A stretch of DNA of 64,000 bases from Clostridia bacterium (GCA_017501255.1 JAFVXE010000014.1:62001-126000), one strand, 5' to 3'. Counted from the stretch's first letter, positions 26,465 through 36,320 are shown. Translations and numbers: made by a program. Notes: generated from the sequence alone by a model not told the origin.

Positions 26465-28963
26465 TTATATGGTTTGTACAGGTTCGGTGGTGGTCAGGGA
26501 ATCTTCAGCATTGGAAACTTCCAGTTTTTCAAAGCAGATTCTCTTTTCATCATTCACATATAGCTTCACCCGGTCGCCAAGAGCGATCTTTCCGGCGATG
26601 ATCTCCTCGCTGAGAGCATCCTCCACGCTGCGCTGAATGGCACGGCGCAGGGGACGGGCACCGTAATTGGCATCGTAGCCATCCTCTGCCAGTTTGGCGA
26701 TCACGTCATCGTCGTAAACCAGCTCCATACCACGCTCCCCAAGGCGTTTGCTGACGCTGCGTAGCATCAGGCCAGTGATCTGACGGATATCATCCGGCTC
26801 CAGCGCATGGAAAACGATCAGATCATCAATACGGTTGATGAATTCAGGCCGGAAAATATCCTTCACTTCTGCCATAACACGCTCTTTCATGGCTTCGTAA
26901 TCCCGGGCAGTATCCATGGTGCCGCCAAAACCAAGCTTGCGGGTAGAGGTGATGCTGCTGGCACCGGCATTGGAGGTCATCACGATGATGGTATTTTTGA
27001 AATTGACCACTCTGCCGGTGTTGTCGGTAAGGCGGCCATCATCCAGAATCTGCAACAGGATGTTGAATACATCCGGATGCGCCTTTTCCACTTCGTCAAA
27101 CAGTACAACGCTATAAGGCTTGTTGCGTACCTTCTGCGTCAACTGACCGCCTTCATCGTAGCCCACATAGCCGGGAGGGGAACCAACCAGACGGGAAACG
27201 CTGTGCTTCTCCATGTATTCGCTCATATCGATACGGATGACAGCATTTTCATCATCGAACATTACTTCGCCAAGGGCTCGGCACAGCTCCGTTTTGCCAA
27301 CGCCAGTGGGACCAAGGAAAATGAAGGAACCAATAGGACGCTTGGGATCCTGCAAACCGGCACGGGCACGGCGCAAAGCACGGCTGACAGCGCTGATGGC
27401 TTCTTCCTGGCCCACCACCCGCTGATGCAGCAGTTCTTCCATGTGGAGAAGACGCTCGCTCTCATCCTCGGTCATTTTCTTCACCGGAACCCCTGTCCAG
27501 CTGGCAACGATCTGGGCAATGTCTTCGTCGGTTACCACATCCTGAGAAGCGGATTTGCGCTGCTCCCACTGAGCACGGGCCTGCGCCACTTCTTCCTTCA
27601 GGGCGCGTTCTTCATCCCGGAGCTTGGCAGCGGTCTCAAAATCCTGATGGGAAATGGCTTCTTTCTTTTCAGTATCAAGCGCCTTGAGTCGCTCTTCCTG
27701 AGCTTTCACATCGGGCGGCGCTGTATAGCTGTTGAGGCGCACACGGGAGGCTGCCTCATCCATCAGATCGATGGCCTTATCCGGCAGAAACCGGTCGCTG
27801 ATATAGCGGTCTGCCAGCGTAACAGCGGCTTCCAGCGCATCATCGGTGATCTTGACCTTGTGATGGGCTTCGTAGCGGTCACGGAGACCTTTAAGGATCG
27901 CAAGGGCTTCTTCAGTGGTAGGTTCACCAACGGTTACCGGCTGGAAACGGCGTTCCAGCGCAGCATCCTTTTCGATGTTCTTACGGTACTCATCAATGGT
28001 GGTAGCGCCGATGCACTGCAACTCGCCACGGGCCAAAGCAGGCTTAAGGATGTTGGCGGCATCCATGCTGCCCTCCGCCTTGCCGGCACCGATCAGGGTG
28101 TGCAGTTCATCGATAAACAGAATGATGTTGCCCTGTTTGTGCACTTCCTTGACGGTATCCTTCAAGCGTTCCTCAAATTCGCCCCGGTACTTGCTGCCTG
28201 CAATCATGCTGCCAAGATCAAGGGACATCAGGCGCTTGCCGGTCAGGGTTTCGGGTACTTTGCCAGCTACAATCAGCTGTGCCAGACCCTCCACCACGGC
28301 GCTTTTACCAACACCGGGTTCACCAATAAGCACAGGGTTGTTCTTGGTGCGTCGGCTCATGATTTGCATGATGCGCTCCATTTCGTTGGTGCGCCCAACT
28401 ACAGGATCCAATTCGCCATCCTGCGCTGCTTTGGTCAGGTCCCGGCAATACTGTTCCAGTCTGCTGCCGGATTTCCGGGGCTGTTCCGCACCTTCGGCAG
28501 GCTCGCCATCGGATGCCTCCGGCTGGTTTTCTTTCAGACTGTCGAAAATCTGACGCTGCAATGTCTGGGTATCTACCTGCATTTCCCGAAGCAGACTCAC
28601 CGCCACGCCTTCCCCTTCCCGGAGAAGAGCCAGCCAAAGGTGCTCAACACCGACGAAGCTGTGGTTCAGCTTTCGGCTTTCCAGCACGCTGCCTTCCAGA
28701 ATCTTTTTGCTGCGGGGAGTCAGTTCCACACGGCCATTGGGAATGTGTTTGCCTTCCCCGAGCACGGTGCGGATACGCTCCATCACTTTATCATAGGTTA
28801 CTTCATCGGGTAGAAGTTCTGCCACCATGGGGCCCGGCTCCTTCAAAAGGCCCAGCAGAAAATGCTCCGTGCCCACATAAGCCTGTTTGAGTTCAATGGC
28901 TGCCTGATGTGCCTCGGAAATGGCACGCTGGGCACGCTGGGTAAATCGACCGAAAATCGCCAC
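26465..28963 (-). CDS. clpC: ATP-dependent Clp protease ATPase subunit ClpC
   Basis: An 832-residue Hsp100 unfoldase that feeds ClpP and recognises arginine-phosphorylated substrates. Order of domains: double Clp_N repeat (about 1-145), AAA1 with Walker A GEPGVGKS, UvrB/UvrC-like M domain (about 410-460, [14 protein letters not shown]), AAA2 with GPTGVGKT and the [17 protein letters not shown] sequence, and the C-terminal D2-small domain. The GTG at 28963 is chosen: AAAGGAGG lies just upstream and the protein then begins [11 protein letters not shown] as ClpC does, whereas the longer frame would extend into mcsB. Last gene of the CtsR-controlled operon. Confidence 0.96.
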   Translation of the reverse strand: MAIFGRFTQRAQRAISEAHQAAIELKQAYVGTEHFLLGLLKEPGPMVAELLPDEVTYDKVMERIRTVLGEGKHIPNGRVELTPRSKKILEGSVLESRKLNHSFVGVEHLWLALLREGEGVAVSLLREMQVDTQTLQRQIFDSLKENQPEASDGEPAEGAEQPRKSGSRLEQYCRDLTKAAQDGELDPVVGRTNEMERIMQIMSRRTKNNPVLIGEPGVGKSAVVEGLAQLIVAGKVPETLTGKRLMSLDLGSMIAGSKYRGEFEERLKDTVKEVHKQGNIILFIDELHTLIGAGKAEGSMDAANILKPALARGELQCIGATTIDEYRKNIEKDAALERRFQPVTVGEPTTEEALAILKGLRDRYEAHHKVKITDDALEAAVTLADRYISDRFLPDKAIDLMDEAASRVRLNSYTAPPDVKAQEERLKALDTEKKEAISHQDFETAAKLRDEERALKEEVAQARAQWEQRKSASQDVVTDEDIAQIVASWTGVPVKKMTEDESERLLHMEELLHQRVVGQEEAISAVSRALRRARAGLQDPKRPIGSFIFLGPTGVGKTELCRALGEVMFDDENAVIRIDMSEYMEKHSVSRLVGSPPGYVGYDEGGQLTQKVRNKPYSVVLFDEVEKAHPDVFNILLQILDDGRLTDNTGRVVNFKNTIIVMTSNAGASSITSTRKLGFGGTMDTARDYEAMKERVMAEVKDIFRPEFINRIDDLIVFHALEPDDIRQITGLMLRSVSKRLGERGMELVYDDDVIAKLAEDGYDANYGARPLRRAIQRSVEDALSEEIIAGKIALGDRVKLYVNDEKRICFEKLEVSNAEDSLTTTEPVQTI

Positions 28964-28977
28964 AGGCAATTCCTCCT

Positions 28978-30018
28978 TTATTCGTTTTCCGCATCCCCGG
29001 GCGAAACAGACGGCTTTTGGGTGCGGGTTAATGTTTCCTGAATCAGCAGGCAACGGGCTTCCTTAACATCAACGGACTGCGCCAACCGGTTCATATACTG
29101 CCGGACATGAGCATCCTGTGCGGTGGTCAGCAGTTTGTCAATATCCTCAAGGGTATGGGGGATGAGCTTGAGGGCAGCGCCAAGGCGAAGGTTGCTCCAG
29201 TGCTGCATCAGTTCCTTTTCATCCATGGAAACAGCATATCGCATCAAACCATAACTGCGCAGAATGGTATCCCGAAGTTCTGTTCCATGGGTTTGCAGGC
29301 ATTTCAGCCGCAGTTTGATCTCCATGGCAATCAGCTGCTTGCCCACAACCGTAACGGCCTCAACGATGTCCTGCTCCGTGCGGCCCAGGGTAACCTGATT
29401 GCTGACCTGATAAACACTCCCCAGCGCTTCGCTGCCTTCGCCATAAATCCCACGCAGAGTCAGGCCCAGTTTGGCAACGCTCTGATTCACGCTGCCCATC
29501 TGCTTGAAGCGATCCAACATGGGCAGATGCAGCATCAGGGAAGCTCGCAGACCGGTTCCGGTGTTGGTGGGGCAAGAAGTCAGATAACCCAGTTGCGGGT
29601 CGAAACTGAAATGATGAATTCGTTCCAACGCTTCTTCCGCTTCAAAAGCTTCCCGGGCTGCGGTTTTCAAATCCAATCCCTTGACGATCGCCTGAATACG
29701 CAAGTGGTCTTCTTCGTTGATCATGATGCTGATCTGTTCGTCATCCCGGATCAACGCTGCACCGGAGTGATGATTCTGTAAAAGATCCTTGCTGATCAGG
29801 TGTTGCTCTACCAGCGCCAGCTGATCGGTAGGCGGTGTATCCTTGAGCAAACGAAGGGTATAGCGTCCGCCAGGCGCTTCCTTCATAGCGTCTACAGCAC
29901 GATCGATACAGGTTTGTGCCTGCGGATTGTCTCCATGAGTGGTAAAGGGCAGATCAGCAAAGTTTCTGGCAAGGCGTACCCGCCCGGAGACCACTACGCT
30001 CATTTCAGCATTCTCCAT
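28978..30018 (-). CDS. mcsB: Protein arginine kinase McsB
   Basis: A 346-residue phosphagen-kinase-fold enzyme that phosphorylates arginines and so marks proteins for ClpCP. The substrate-binding [10 protein letters not shown] is at about 11-20, and the active-site loop [12 protein letters not shown] carries the conserved cysteine (Cys 149). The N-terminus is shorter than in Bacillus by roughly 20 residues, but the first conserved block is intact. Its ATG overlaps the mcsA stop as ATGA and it ends 15 bases before clpC. Known family biology: active with McsA; also relieves CtsR repression. Confidence 0.94.
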   Translation of the reverse strand: MENAEMSVVVSGRVRLARNFADLPFTTHGDNPQAQTCIDRAVDAMKEAPGGRYTLRLLKDTPPTDQLALVEQHLISKDLLQNHHSGAALIRDDEQISIMINEEDHLRIQAIVKGLDLKTAAREAFEAEEALERIHHFSFDPQLGYLTSCPTNTGTGLRASLMLHLPMLDRFKQMGSVNQSVAKLGLTLRGIYGEGSEALGSVYQVSNQVTLGRTEQDIVEAVTVVGKQLIAMEIKLRLKCLQTHGTELRDTILRSYGLMRYAVSMDEKELMQHWSNLRLGAALKLIPHTLEDIDKLLTTAQDAHVRQYMNRLAQSVDVKEARCLLIQETLTRTQKPSVSPGDAENE

Positions 30019-30557
30019 CAGGTTTCACCCGCTTCCTGTGCCAGTGCACGCATCTCGTCACGATATTGTGCCGCAGCTTCAAAGTTTTCAACAGCCACAG
30101 CCTCATCCATTTTCTGGCGAAGTTCTTCCATACGCTGTGCATTCAGTTCCTGCTGGGTGGGAATGTGTTCCTCGGGCTGTTGCATTTCGGGTGCTGGCTG
30201 TTGCAAATGCGCAGGCGTGCGCCCCACGTGTTGGGAACTGCCATGAATGCGTTGCAGCATGGGTCCCAGTTCCTTGTGGAAGGACTGATAGCAACCAGCG
30301 CAGCCAAGGCGGCCCGTGCGTTCAAAATCACTATAGTTGAGGCCGCAATGCTCGCATTTCAGTTGATTGGTTTCTGCCTGAGACGGGGCCAGCATACTCA
30401 TGATGGAACTGAGAAAGCTATGGATATTCCCTTGGGTCAGGCTGGATTCCATTTTTTTCATACACTCAGCGCACAGGTGACGATTGCTCACGCCGCCGCC
30501 AGAGGTGATGGTTACAGAAAAAATGGCAGGATTCTTGCCGCATTCATCGCAAAGCAT
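30018..30557 (-). CDS. mcsA: McsB activator McsA (zinc-finger protein)
   Basis: A 179-residue adaptor and activator of the arginine kinase. Paired CxxC motifs are visible as LCDEC and LCAEC near the N-terminus and CEHC and CAGC around residues 69-96, consistent with two treble-clef-like zinc sites. The C-terminus (about 140-175, LRQKMDEAVAVENFEAAAQYRDEM split) is the UVR coiled-coil motif. It overlaps ctsR by 14 bases and mcsB by 4. The Pro/Gln-rich spacer between zinc sites and UVR motif (about 105-135) is longer than usual. Confidence 0.93.
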   Translation of the reverse strand: MLCDECGKNPAIFSVTITSGGGVSNRHLCAECMKKMESSLTQGNIHSFLSSIMSMLAPSQAETNQLKCEHCGLNYSDFERTGRLGCAGCYQSFHKELGPMLQRIHGSSQHVGRTPAHLQQPAPEMQQPEEHIPTQQELNAQRMEELRQKMDEAVAVENFEAAAQYRDEMRALAQEAGET

Positions 30558-31044
30558 GGTTGGCCTCCTCGGTTGATTGATGGTTCTTGCAAGCGATTTG
30601 CATCAGCATACTTTTGAGAATTTTCGCTCGCAAAGCGCCCTTCATTTCTGCAGGCAGCGGCAGGGACAATGCCTGATGAGAAATGGCGCTCTGCATCAGG
30701 AGCGCTTCGCTCCGGGTGGCGATCTCCCGTTCATAAAGCTGCTCGATCAAGTTGGTTGCCGCGTGTTCATCGATGGTATCACCAATACGTTCATTCAGGG
30801 TATAGAGCAGCTGGCGGCTGTTGTCGTGTTCAATTCTGAAAATGCGGATATAGCCGCCGCCGCCTCTGCGGGATTCAATCACATAGCCATGCTCAGGCGT
30901 AAAGCGGGTGGCCAGCACATAGTTGATCTGGGATGGGGCACAGCGGAAATATTCTGCCAGTTCATTGCGTTTCAGTTCAATCTGATGGGCGTCTTCCACC
31001 ATCATGGTCTTGATAAATTGCTCGATGGCATCGCTCAGGCGCAT
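30544..31044 (-). CDS. ctsR: Class III stress regulator CtsR
   Basis: A 166-residue repressor of clp genes that senses heat through a glycine-rich wing. The N-terminal winged helix (about 1-72) includes LSDAIEQFIKTM and the tetraglycine wing in ESRRGGGGYIRI, the known thermosensor. The C-terminal dimerisation domain follows. The ATG at 31044 is chosen over the long upstream frame because AAGGAGGG precedes it and the conserved start MRLSDAIE begins there. It heads ctsR-mcsA-mcsB-clpC and a consensus CtsR operator sits in its promoter, so autoregulation is expected. Confidence 0.95.
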   Translation of the reverse strand: MRLSDAIEQFIKTMMVEDAHQIELKRNELAEYFRCAPSQINYVLATRFTPEHGYVIESRRGGGGYIRIFRIEHDNSRQLLYTLNERIGDTIDEHAATNLIEQLYEREIATRSEALLMQSAISHQALSLPLPAEMKGALRAKILKSMLMQIACKNHQSTEEANHALR

Positions 31045-31078
31045 GGTTTTCCCTCCTTGGTAACAAGTGGTCAGGATG

Positions 31079-31095
31079 TTAGACCATCTTTGACC
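31079..31095 (-). promoter_or_regulatory. CtsR operator
   Basis: On the minus strand GGTCAAA-GAT-GGTCTAA matches the tandem heptad consensus RGTCAAA-NAN-RGTCAAA with one mismatch. It starts 6 bases after the -10 element and so covers the transcript start. Confidence 0.85.
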
Positions 31096-31101
31096 AATGA
31101 C

Positions 31102-31130
31102 ATTATAGCATGGATGATGGGGGAATGCAA
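31102..31130 (-). promoter_or_regulatory. Promoter of ctsR-mcsA-mcsB-clpC
   Basis: TTGCAT (31125-31130) and a perfect TATAAT (31102-31107) are separated by 17 bases on the minus strand, directly upstream of the CtsR operator. Confidence 0.75.
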
Positions 31131-31186
31131 TGGCAGGTTGTGGGGGAATGAAGTGTTTGAAAAACGTATATATGGCAAAAGGACAA

Positions 31187-31213
31187 CCCCGGCAAGATGA
31201 TAACTTGCCGGGG
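31187..31213 (-). terminator. Hairpin terminator after the rph-yfcE unit
   Basis: A perfect 10-bp GC-rich stem (31187-31196 with 31204-31213) with a 7-base loop. On the minus strand it is followed by TTGTCCTTTTG. It lies 23 bases after the small gene at 31237. Confidence 0.6.
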
Positions 31214-31236
31214 ACAGGAATTGGCGTTTTTTTCAA

Positions 31237-31419
31237 TTATGGGAGCATTTCTTCAATCGCCACAGCTGCACGATACAAGCGTATCTCGTCCAATCCATAC
31301 AGGATCAAACCACGGCAAACGCGCCCGAAAGTGCCTTTTGTTTTCCGACGATGGTAACGGATGGCAGACCGCAGAAATGGGATATGTTTGTCGGCCCAGT
31401 GGCCTCTTTGCTTATTCAC
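31237..31419 (-). CDS. Possible small basic protein, 60 residues
   Basis: A 60-codon frame starting GTG that overlaps the stop of the phosphoesterase gene by 8 bases and ends just before a hairpin terminator, so it fills the end of the operon neatly. The product is basic in its first two-thirds (RSAIRYHRRKTKGTFGRVCRG) and acidic-hydrophobic at the end (LYRAAVAIEEMLP). I recognise no family. The Shine-Dalgarno is weak, so expression would depend on translational coupling. It may instead be untranslated trailer. Confidence 0.4.
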   Translation of the reverse strand: MNKQRGHWADKHIPFLRSAIRYHRRKTKGTFGRVCRGLILYGLDEIRLYRAAVAIEEMLP

Positions 31420-31927
31420 AACTGTCCCAGGGGACCAAACGAGCGGTTACCTGTCCGTTATCTGCCACGCATACTTCTGCATAGGCACAGGCGGTTCTGC
31501 GATAGGTATCACGCACAGAGCCGGGGCAGACGGTCAGAACACCATTGCCTTCTTCGATCTGCGCATAATGAGTATGACCGTAAAGCGCTACTGTTGCTTC
31601 CATCTGCATGGCTTTGTACATCAGCCGGGTCAGGCTGGTTTTCACACCGATCCAATGTCCGTGACAGGCGAATATCCGAACGCCGTTCACTTCAAACAGA
31701 ATCTCATTCACGCCCAGGCATCCCATATCATTGTTGCCCAGCACATGGCGGGTGGCAGCCTGTGGATATTGATAAGGCAAATGGCTGATGACCTGCTCCC
31801 ATTCCCGTACTCCATCACCCAGAAAGAGCAACTCGTCCACATGGCCGTCTTCGTAAGCCTGATAAACCGCTTTCTCCAATTGATTCCGATCACCATGAGA
31901 ATCCGAAAAAGCCACAATGCGCTTCAT
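31412..31927 (-). CDS. YfcE/MJ0936-family metallophosphoesterase
   Basis: A 171-residue two-metal phosphoesterase of the YfcE (B. subtilis YsnB) family. All ligand motifs are present in order: FSDSHGD, FLGDG, VLGNNDMG, ACHGHWIG and LYGHTHYAQ. Cytosolic phosphodiesterase; physiological substrate is unsettled for the family. It lies 3 bases downstream of the rph-rdgB fusion. The gerM-rph-rdgB-yfcE order matches Bacillus gerM-rph-ysnA-ysnB, which supports the assignment. Confidence 0.92.
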   Translation of the reverse strand: MKRIVAFSDSHGDRNQLEKAVYQAYEDGHVDELLFLGDGVREWEQVISHLPYQYPQAATRHVLGNNDMGCLGVNEILFEVNGVRIFACHGHWIGVKTSLTRLMYKAMQMEATVALYGHTHYAQIEEGNGVLTVCPGSVRDTYRRTACAYAEVCVADNGQVTARLVPWDSCE

Positions 31928-31930
31928 GGC

Positions 31931-33241
31931 TTACAGTTCCTCCCGGAGTACACCGTACATCATTTCCGCTGCCACCGCCCGGTGGCTGACGGCGTTTTTT
32001 TCCTTCTCGGTCATCTGCCCAAAGGTTTTGCCGGTGTGATACAGGAACAGGGGATCATAGCCGAAACCACCTTCGCCGGTAAGCTCGTTGAGCAGCTGAC
32101 CCACACACTCGCCACGGATCACACGGGTTTCGCCACCGGGCAAAGCCAGTGCCATAGCGCAAACGAAACGGCAGGTACGATCTTCGATATTCTCCATATT
32201 CTTCAAAAGCAGCTGATTGTTGGCGCCGTCGTTGCCGTGTTCACCGGCATAGCGGGCACTGTGCACGCCAGGCTGTCCATCAAGGGCATCCACGGAAAGC
32301 CCGCTGTCATCGGCCAAAGTGGGCAGACCGGTTTCCTTCATGACTGCCTCTGCTTTGATGATGGCATTGGCTTCAAATGTATCGCCATTTTCTTCCGGGT
32401 CGCCGGTAAAGCCAGCATCCCGCATAGAAATCAGCTCATACTGACCGCCAAAGAGCTGGGAAAGTTCCTTGAGCTTGTGTGCATTGCCGCTGGCAACAGC
32501 GATGCGGGGCTTGGGCAGCAGGTAAAAGCAGCGTTCCAGCGCTTCCCGCTGCTTGCGCATCAAAGCACGAATGCCTGCACGGCCAGCATTCAGCAGTTGA
32601 TTCAGTTCTTTGTTGGTAAAGGCACGACCTTCGCCGGTACCCTGCAACTCAATAAATTCTCCCTTATGGTTCATCACAAGGTTCATATCGGTCTGAGCAT
32701 GGCTGTCTTCCACATAGCACAGATCCAGCAACGCTTCATCCTCCACAATGCCCACGCTGACGGCAGCAACCTGCGAAATGATGGGATTTTCAGCAATAAG
32801 GCCGTTTTCCATCAGCTTGTGCACCGCCAGGCATAGCGCCACAAATGCGCCTGTAATGGATGCGGTACGGGTGCCGCCGTCCGCTTGCAGAACATCGCAG
32901 TCCAGTGTGATGGTGCGTTCGCCCAGCTTTTCCATATCAATGGCCTGACGCAGGGAACGGCCGATCAAACGCTGAATCTCCACGCTGCGCCCATCCTTCT
33001 TGATGCCGTCACGGGCTTTGCGGCTGCCGGTGGAAGCGGGCAGCATGGCATATTCCGCAGTTACCCAGCCTCTGCCGGAGTTGCGCAGAAACGGCGGGAC
33101 ACCTTCTTCCACGCTGGCGGTGCAAATCACTTTGGTTTTACCGGTAGCAATCAGACAACTGCCATAAGCGCTTTCCACAAAGTCCGTGGTAATCTGGCAG
33201 GGGCGGATATCAAAGGCTTTTCTTCCATCATGACGGGTCAT
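31931..33241 (-). CDS. rph-rdgB: Bifunctional RNase PH / dITP-XTP pyrophosphatase fusion
   Basis: A 436-residue fusion of two enzymes that are separate neighbouring genes in Bacillus. Residues 1 to about 238 are RNase PH, the phosphorolytic tRNA 3'-end trimming enzyme, with MTRHDGRKAFDIRP, GRGWVTAEYAMLPAST and DCDVLQADGGTRTASITGA split. From about 244 (PRIAVASGNAHKLKEL) to the end is RdgB/Ham1, which removes non-canonical purine nucleotides, with ADDSGLSVDAL and FGYDPLF. The ATG at 33241 is chosen for the GGAGG upstream and the conserved N-terminus; the longer frame would include the promoter. The linker between domains is only a few residues, so this looks like a stable fusion rather than a read-through error. 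Confidence 0.94.
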   Translation of the reverse strand: MTRHDGRKAFDIRPCQITTDFVESAYGSCLIATGKTKVICTASVEEGVPPFLRNSGRGWVTAEYAMLPASTGSRKARDGIKKDGRSVEIQRLIGRSLRQAIDMEKLGERTITLDCDVLQADGGTRTASITGAFVALCLAVHKLMENGLIAENPIISQVAAVSVGIVEDEALLDLCYVEDSHAQTDMNLVMNHKGEFIELQGTGEGRAFTNKELNQLLNAGRAGIRALMRKQREALERCFYLLPKPRIAVASGNAHKLKELSQLFGGQYELISMRDAGFTGDPEENGDTFEANAIIKAEAVMKETGLPTLADDSGLSVDALDGQPGVHSARYAGEHGNDGANNQLLLKNMENIEDRTCRFVCAMALALPGGETRVIRGECVGQLLNELTGEGGFGYDPLFLYHTGKTFGQMTEKEKNAVSHRAVAAEMMYGVLREEL

Positions 33242-33290
33242 GGGTTCATCCTCCTGTAATTTGGCAATGATCAATCGATTTCCATTGCTT

Positions 33291-33319
33291 ATTATAGCCA
33301 TCAAAGGCCATTCTGACAA
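33291..33319 (-). promoter_or_regulatory. Promoter of rph-rdgB
   Basis: TTGTCA (33314-33319) and TATAAT (33291-33296) are 17 bases apart on the minus strand. It sits just beyond the gerM terminator, so the fusion gene has its own start of transcription. Confidence 0.7.
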
Positions 33320-33328
33320 GCAAGGGAA

Positions 33329-33359
33329 AAAGCCGAGGGAAAATGCTCCCTTCGGCTTT
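33329..33359 (-). terminator. Terminator after gerM
   Basis: The stem 33329-33340 with 33347-33359 (one bulged base), followed on the minus strand by TTTTTCCC. It separates gerM from rph-rdgB. Confidence 0.75.
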
Positions 33360-33364
33360 CTTTA

Positions 33365-34387
33365 TCAGTCAAGCTCCACAACGCCCGGATACTGGGCCAT
33401 CACTTCTTCTTCGTGGTTGATAAAGGTAGCTTCTGCATTGGGCTGCAATTCGGGTTTCTGGCCATCCACCAGCACTTCCACCTTCTTTACGCCAGGGAAT
33501 TGGGAACAGGTGAACAGAATCGCCCGGATGGTCTGCTGTCCGCCGTCGCTTTGCTCCAATGCCTGTGCAAATTCTTTGGAGAAATCCACGCTGACGACGC
33601 CATCTTTCATCGTCACATTCTTGATGCCGCAGTTTTCAGGCAGCGCACGCTCTAAACCGCTGTCATCCCGTGGACCTTTGGCAAGCTCAAGCATGGCAGT
33701 GGTGGGGTCAGCATCGCTGAATACCGTGCGGGTGATGGGCACCAGCAATCTGCCGGTTTGAGAGGGGAAATACAGTTCCACCAGATTGGCATCCTCAGAG
33801 AAGGTTTCAACACTTTCCAGATTGGGCGCACTGGTGGCGAAAACACCGCTTACATCCGTGCCAAAGGTCAGTTTACTGCGCTTCTGCCCATCAAATTCCA
33901 GTGTTACCTCTTCCACGGTGGAAAAACACATCATGGTGTTGGTCACCGCTTCCACCATGACGGCTTCCTCTGCGGCGGAAGCACAAGTGAGGGCTTCCTT
34001 GCTCATGTTCACGTTGGCTTTGCCATCATGAATGTCGATATCAAAGGTGGTTCCTTCCGGTACCACGGTACGAAGGCCCAGCCGGGCAGCTTGCATATCG
34101 TTTTCAGGGCTCTTGACCATCAGGGAAAGGGCTGCCTTGGCAATACCATCTGTCTTGGGGATTTGCCGGGTAACAGGTACCAGATAGTTATCGCCATCCA
34201 AATAATAGACGACCGTGGCAATGGTTTCGCCCTTCTCTTCTGCCAAAGTCTGCTGTACCGGTACTTCCGTCTGGTCTACCAATACCTGGGATGTGGTTTG
34301 TTGACCGCCCTGAAACGCCAGAACCACCACCAGCACTGCCGCACACAAAATCAATATCCGTTCAATATCCGCCCGTTTGATCTTCAT
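33365..34387 (-). CDS. gerM: GerMN-domain lipoprotein-like membrane protein
   Basis: A 340-residue extracytoplasmic protein with an N-terminal anchor (about 11-26, ILILCAAVLVVVLAF) and two tandem GerMN domains (about 55-165 and 195-320), each ending in a variant of VSVDFSKEF / VNMSKEAL. Bacillus GerM is needed for sporulation and germination, where it helps hold SpoIIIA-SpoIIQ. The ATG at 34387 is chosen because AGGAG falls 8 bases upstream; the in-frame GTG at 34396 would abut it. Its place before rph matches Bacillus. Whether this organism sporulates is not shown here, but spoIIP is also present. Confidence 0.88.
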   Translation of the reverse strand: MKIKRADIERILILCAAVLVVVLAFQGGQQTTSQVLVDQTEVPVQQTLAEEKGETIATVVYYLDGDNYLVPVTRQIPKTDGIAKAALSLMVKSPENDMQAARLGLRTVVPEGTTFDIDIHDGKANVNMSKEALTCASAAEEAVMVEAVTNTMMCFSTVEEVTLEFDGQKRSKLTFGTDVSGVFATSAPNLESVETFSEDANLVELYFPSQTGRLLVPITRTVFSDADPTTAMLELAKGPRDDSGLERALPENCGIKNVTMKDGVVSVDFSKEFAQALEQSDGGQQTIRAILFTCSQFPGVKKVEVLVDGQKPELQPNAEATFINHEEEVMAQYPGVVELD

Positions 34388-34464
34388 ATTCTCCACTCCT
34401 CCAAGTCGATTGCACTCACAGACTATGAAGGAGAATTCAGTGGCATAACTCCCATGGAAAAGAT

Positions 34465-34493
34465 TTGCGCTTTTTCTTTGAGTATGCTATGAT
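34465..34493 (+). promoter_or_regulatory. Promoter of rqcH
   Basis: TTGCGC (34465-34470), 17-base spacer, TATGAT (34488-34493) with a TGC extension. It lies in the 163-base divergent gap between gerM and rqcH. Confidence 0.55.
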
Positions 34494-34550
34494 TTTCAGG
34501 AATTTTGTTCCCTTTTTTGTTTTGGGAATTGTGACAGGAGGCTTATCGCC

Positions 34551-36305
34551 ATGCCCATGGATGGCTTTACTCTTTCTTTTATGCAGCGTGAATTGCACGA
34601 AACGTTGGTGGGTGGCAGAGTAGATAAAGTGAACCAGCCGGAGCGGGATGCATTGGTTATCAGCATTCGTTCTGGTGGCGGCAATCACAAACTGCTGCTC
34701 AGTGCCAATGCCAACCAGGCCCGTGCACAGCTGACCGGCCAAACCTACGAAAATCCTGCCGAACCGCCCATGTTTTGTATGCTTATGCGCAAGCATTTGC
34801 AGAGTTCCCGCATTCTGGATGTGCAGCAGGTGGGCGGCGACCGTATTCTGATGCTGGTTTTCGACTGCATGGACGAAATGAGCGACCATGTACAGAAACG
34901 GCTCTATCTGGAAATCATGGGCCGCCACAGCAACCTGACGCTGGTGAATCAGGATGGTATCATCATTGATGCCATCCGCCATGTAAACAGTGAAATGAGC
35001 CGTGTACGAACCGTTCAGCCGGGTGGTACCTATCATCTGCCGCCTCAGCCGGATAAACTGACCCCTGAAACCCTCACGCCCGAAACGCTGGAAAACCGCC
35101 TGAGCGCTTTGTCCATGCCTGTTTCCAAGGCGTTGATGGACTGCGTTGCCGGCATGGCTTCGGTATGCTCCAATGAAGTGTGCGCACAGGTGGGCATTGA
35201 TGCCCAGACCCCCTGCACAGAGCTGAATTTGTCCGTTTCATCCGCTCAATTGGCCGCATTCTTTGCTTCCTGCGATCAGCGTTTTGAGCCTGTCACCCTT
35301 TACGATGACGCTGGATTGGCAATTGATTTCTTTCCGTTCCCATATCGCACCCGGGATCTGGAAAATCAAAAAACAAAGCCTACCCTCAGCGCAGCAATGG
35401 ACGCATTCTATCTTGGGCGTGATCTGCGGATGCGGATGCAGCAGAAAAGTCTTGGATTGCAAAAGCATCTGAAAAGCGCATTGGAACGCACGGAAAAGAA
35501 AAAGGCGATCATGCTGGAAACGCTGGCAAACGCCGACCAGACAGAACAGAACCGCATCTACGGCGATCTATTGACCGCCAGTTTGCATCAGATTGGCAAA
35601 GGACAGGAAACTATCACCTTGCAGAACTATTATGATGAGAACCTGCCCATGGTTACCATTCCGCTTTCCACCCGGCTGACACCTTCCCAGAATGCACAGA
35701 GCTACTATAAGAAATACCGTAAAGCAAAAGTAGCGGAACAGTATGCTATGCAGCAGCTTGTACAGATCGAGAAAGATCTGGCACTGCTGGAAGGTGCACT
35801 GGATGATCTGGAAAAGTGCGAAACATCCACCGACCTTGCAGAAATTCGCTATGCCTTGACAGAAAGCGGCTTTCTGCGTCCGGATGCTTCCCAACGCAAG
35901 AAAAAGAAACTGCCGGAAGGCAAACCCTATCGGTTTACAGCCCCTGATGGAACACTGATCGAAGTGGGTAAGAATTCCATCCAGAATGACCGCCTGACGC
36001 TTCACGCCAGAGGCAACGAAACCTGGCTGCACGCACAGGGCATTCCCGGTTCTCACGTCATCATCCGCAGCGAAAGTGAACCTGCTGACGAAACTCTGCT
36101 GTATGCAGCCAAGCTGGCCGCCTATTACAGCAAGGGACGGAATCATCCTGCCCTGCCGGTAGACTATACCAAGCGCAAGTATGTGAAGAAATCCGCCAAT
36201 GCGGCAGCTGGAATGGTCACCTATACTCATTTTCAGACAGCCATTATCGGCCTGACCCCGGAGGATCAGGCACAGATTATGAAAGCCGCTGCCAAAGCGG
36301 AATAA
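34551..36305 (+). CDS. rqcH: Ribosome-associated quality control protein RqcH (NFACT family)
   Basis: A 584-residue NFACT protein that binds stalled 50S-peptidyl-tRNA and directs C-terminal alanine tailing. NFACT-N (about 1-240) starts MDGFTLSFMQRELHETL and carries Asp 97-Arg 98 in GGDRILML, the pair needed for alanine tailing in Bacillus. A helix-hairpin-helix and coiled coil (about 280-430) precede NFACT-R (about 460-560), with LHARGNETWLHAQGIPGSHV. Such proteins are often misannotated as fibronectin-binding. AGGAGG precedes the start. It is followed 15 bases later by an acetyltransferase gene. Confidence 0.95.
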   Translation: MPMDGFTLSFMQRELHETLVGGRVDKVNQPERDALVISIRSGGGNHKLLLSANANQARAQLTGQTYENPAEPPMFCMLMRKHLQSSRILDVQQVGGDRILMLVFDCMDEMSDHVQKRLYLEIMGRHSNLTLVNQDGIIIDAIRHVNSEMSRVRTVQPGGTYHLPPQPDKLTPETLTPETLENRLSALSMPVSKALMDCVAGMASVCSNEVCAQVGIDAQTPCTELNLSVSSAQLAAFFASCDQRFEPVTLYDDAGLAIDFFPFPYRTRDLENQKTKPTLSAAMDAFYLGRDLRMRMQQKSLGLQKHLKSALERTEKKKAIMLETLANADQTEQNRIYGDLLTASLHQIGKGQETITLQNYYDENLPMVTIPLSTRLTPSQNAQSYYKKYRKAKVAEQYAMQQLVQIEKDLALLEGALDDLEKCETSTDLAEIRYALTESGFLRPDASQRKKKKLPEGKPYRFTAPDGTLIEVGKNSIQNDRLTLHARGNETWLHAQGIPGSHVIIRSESEPADETLLYAAKLAAYYSKGRNHPALPVDYTKRKYVKKSANAAAGMVTYTHFQTAIIGLTPEDQAQIMKAAAKAE

Positions 36306-36320
36306 CTGGGAGGGATTCCC

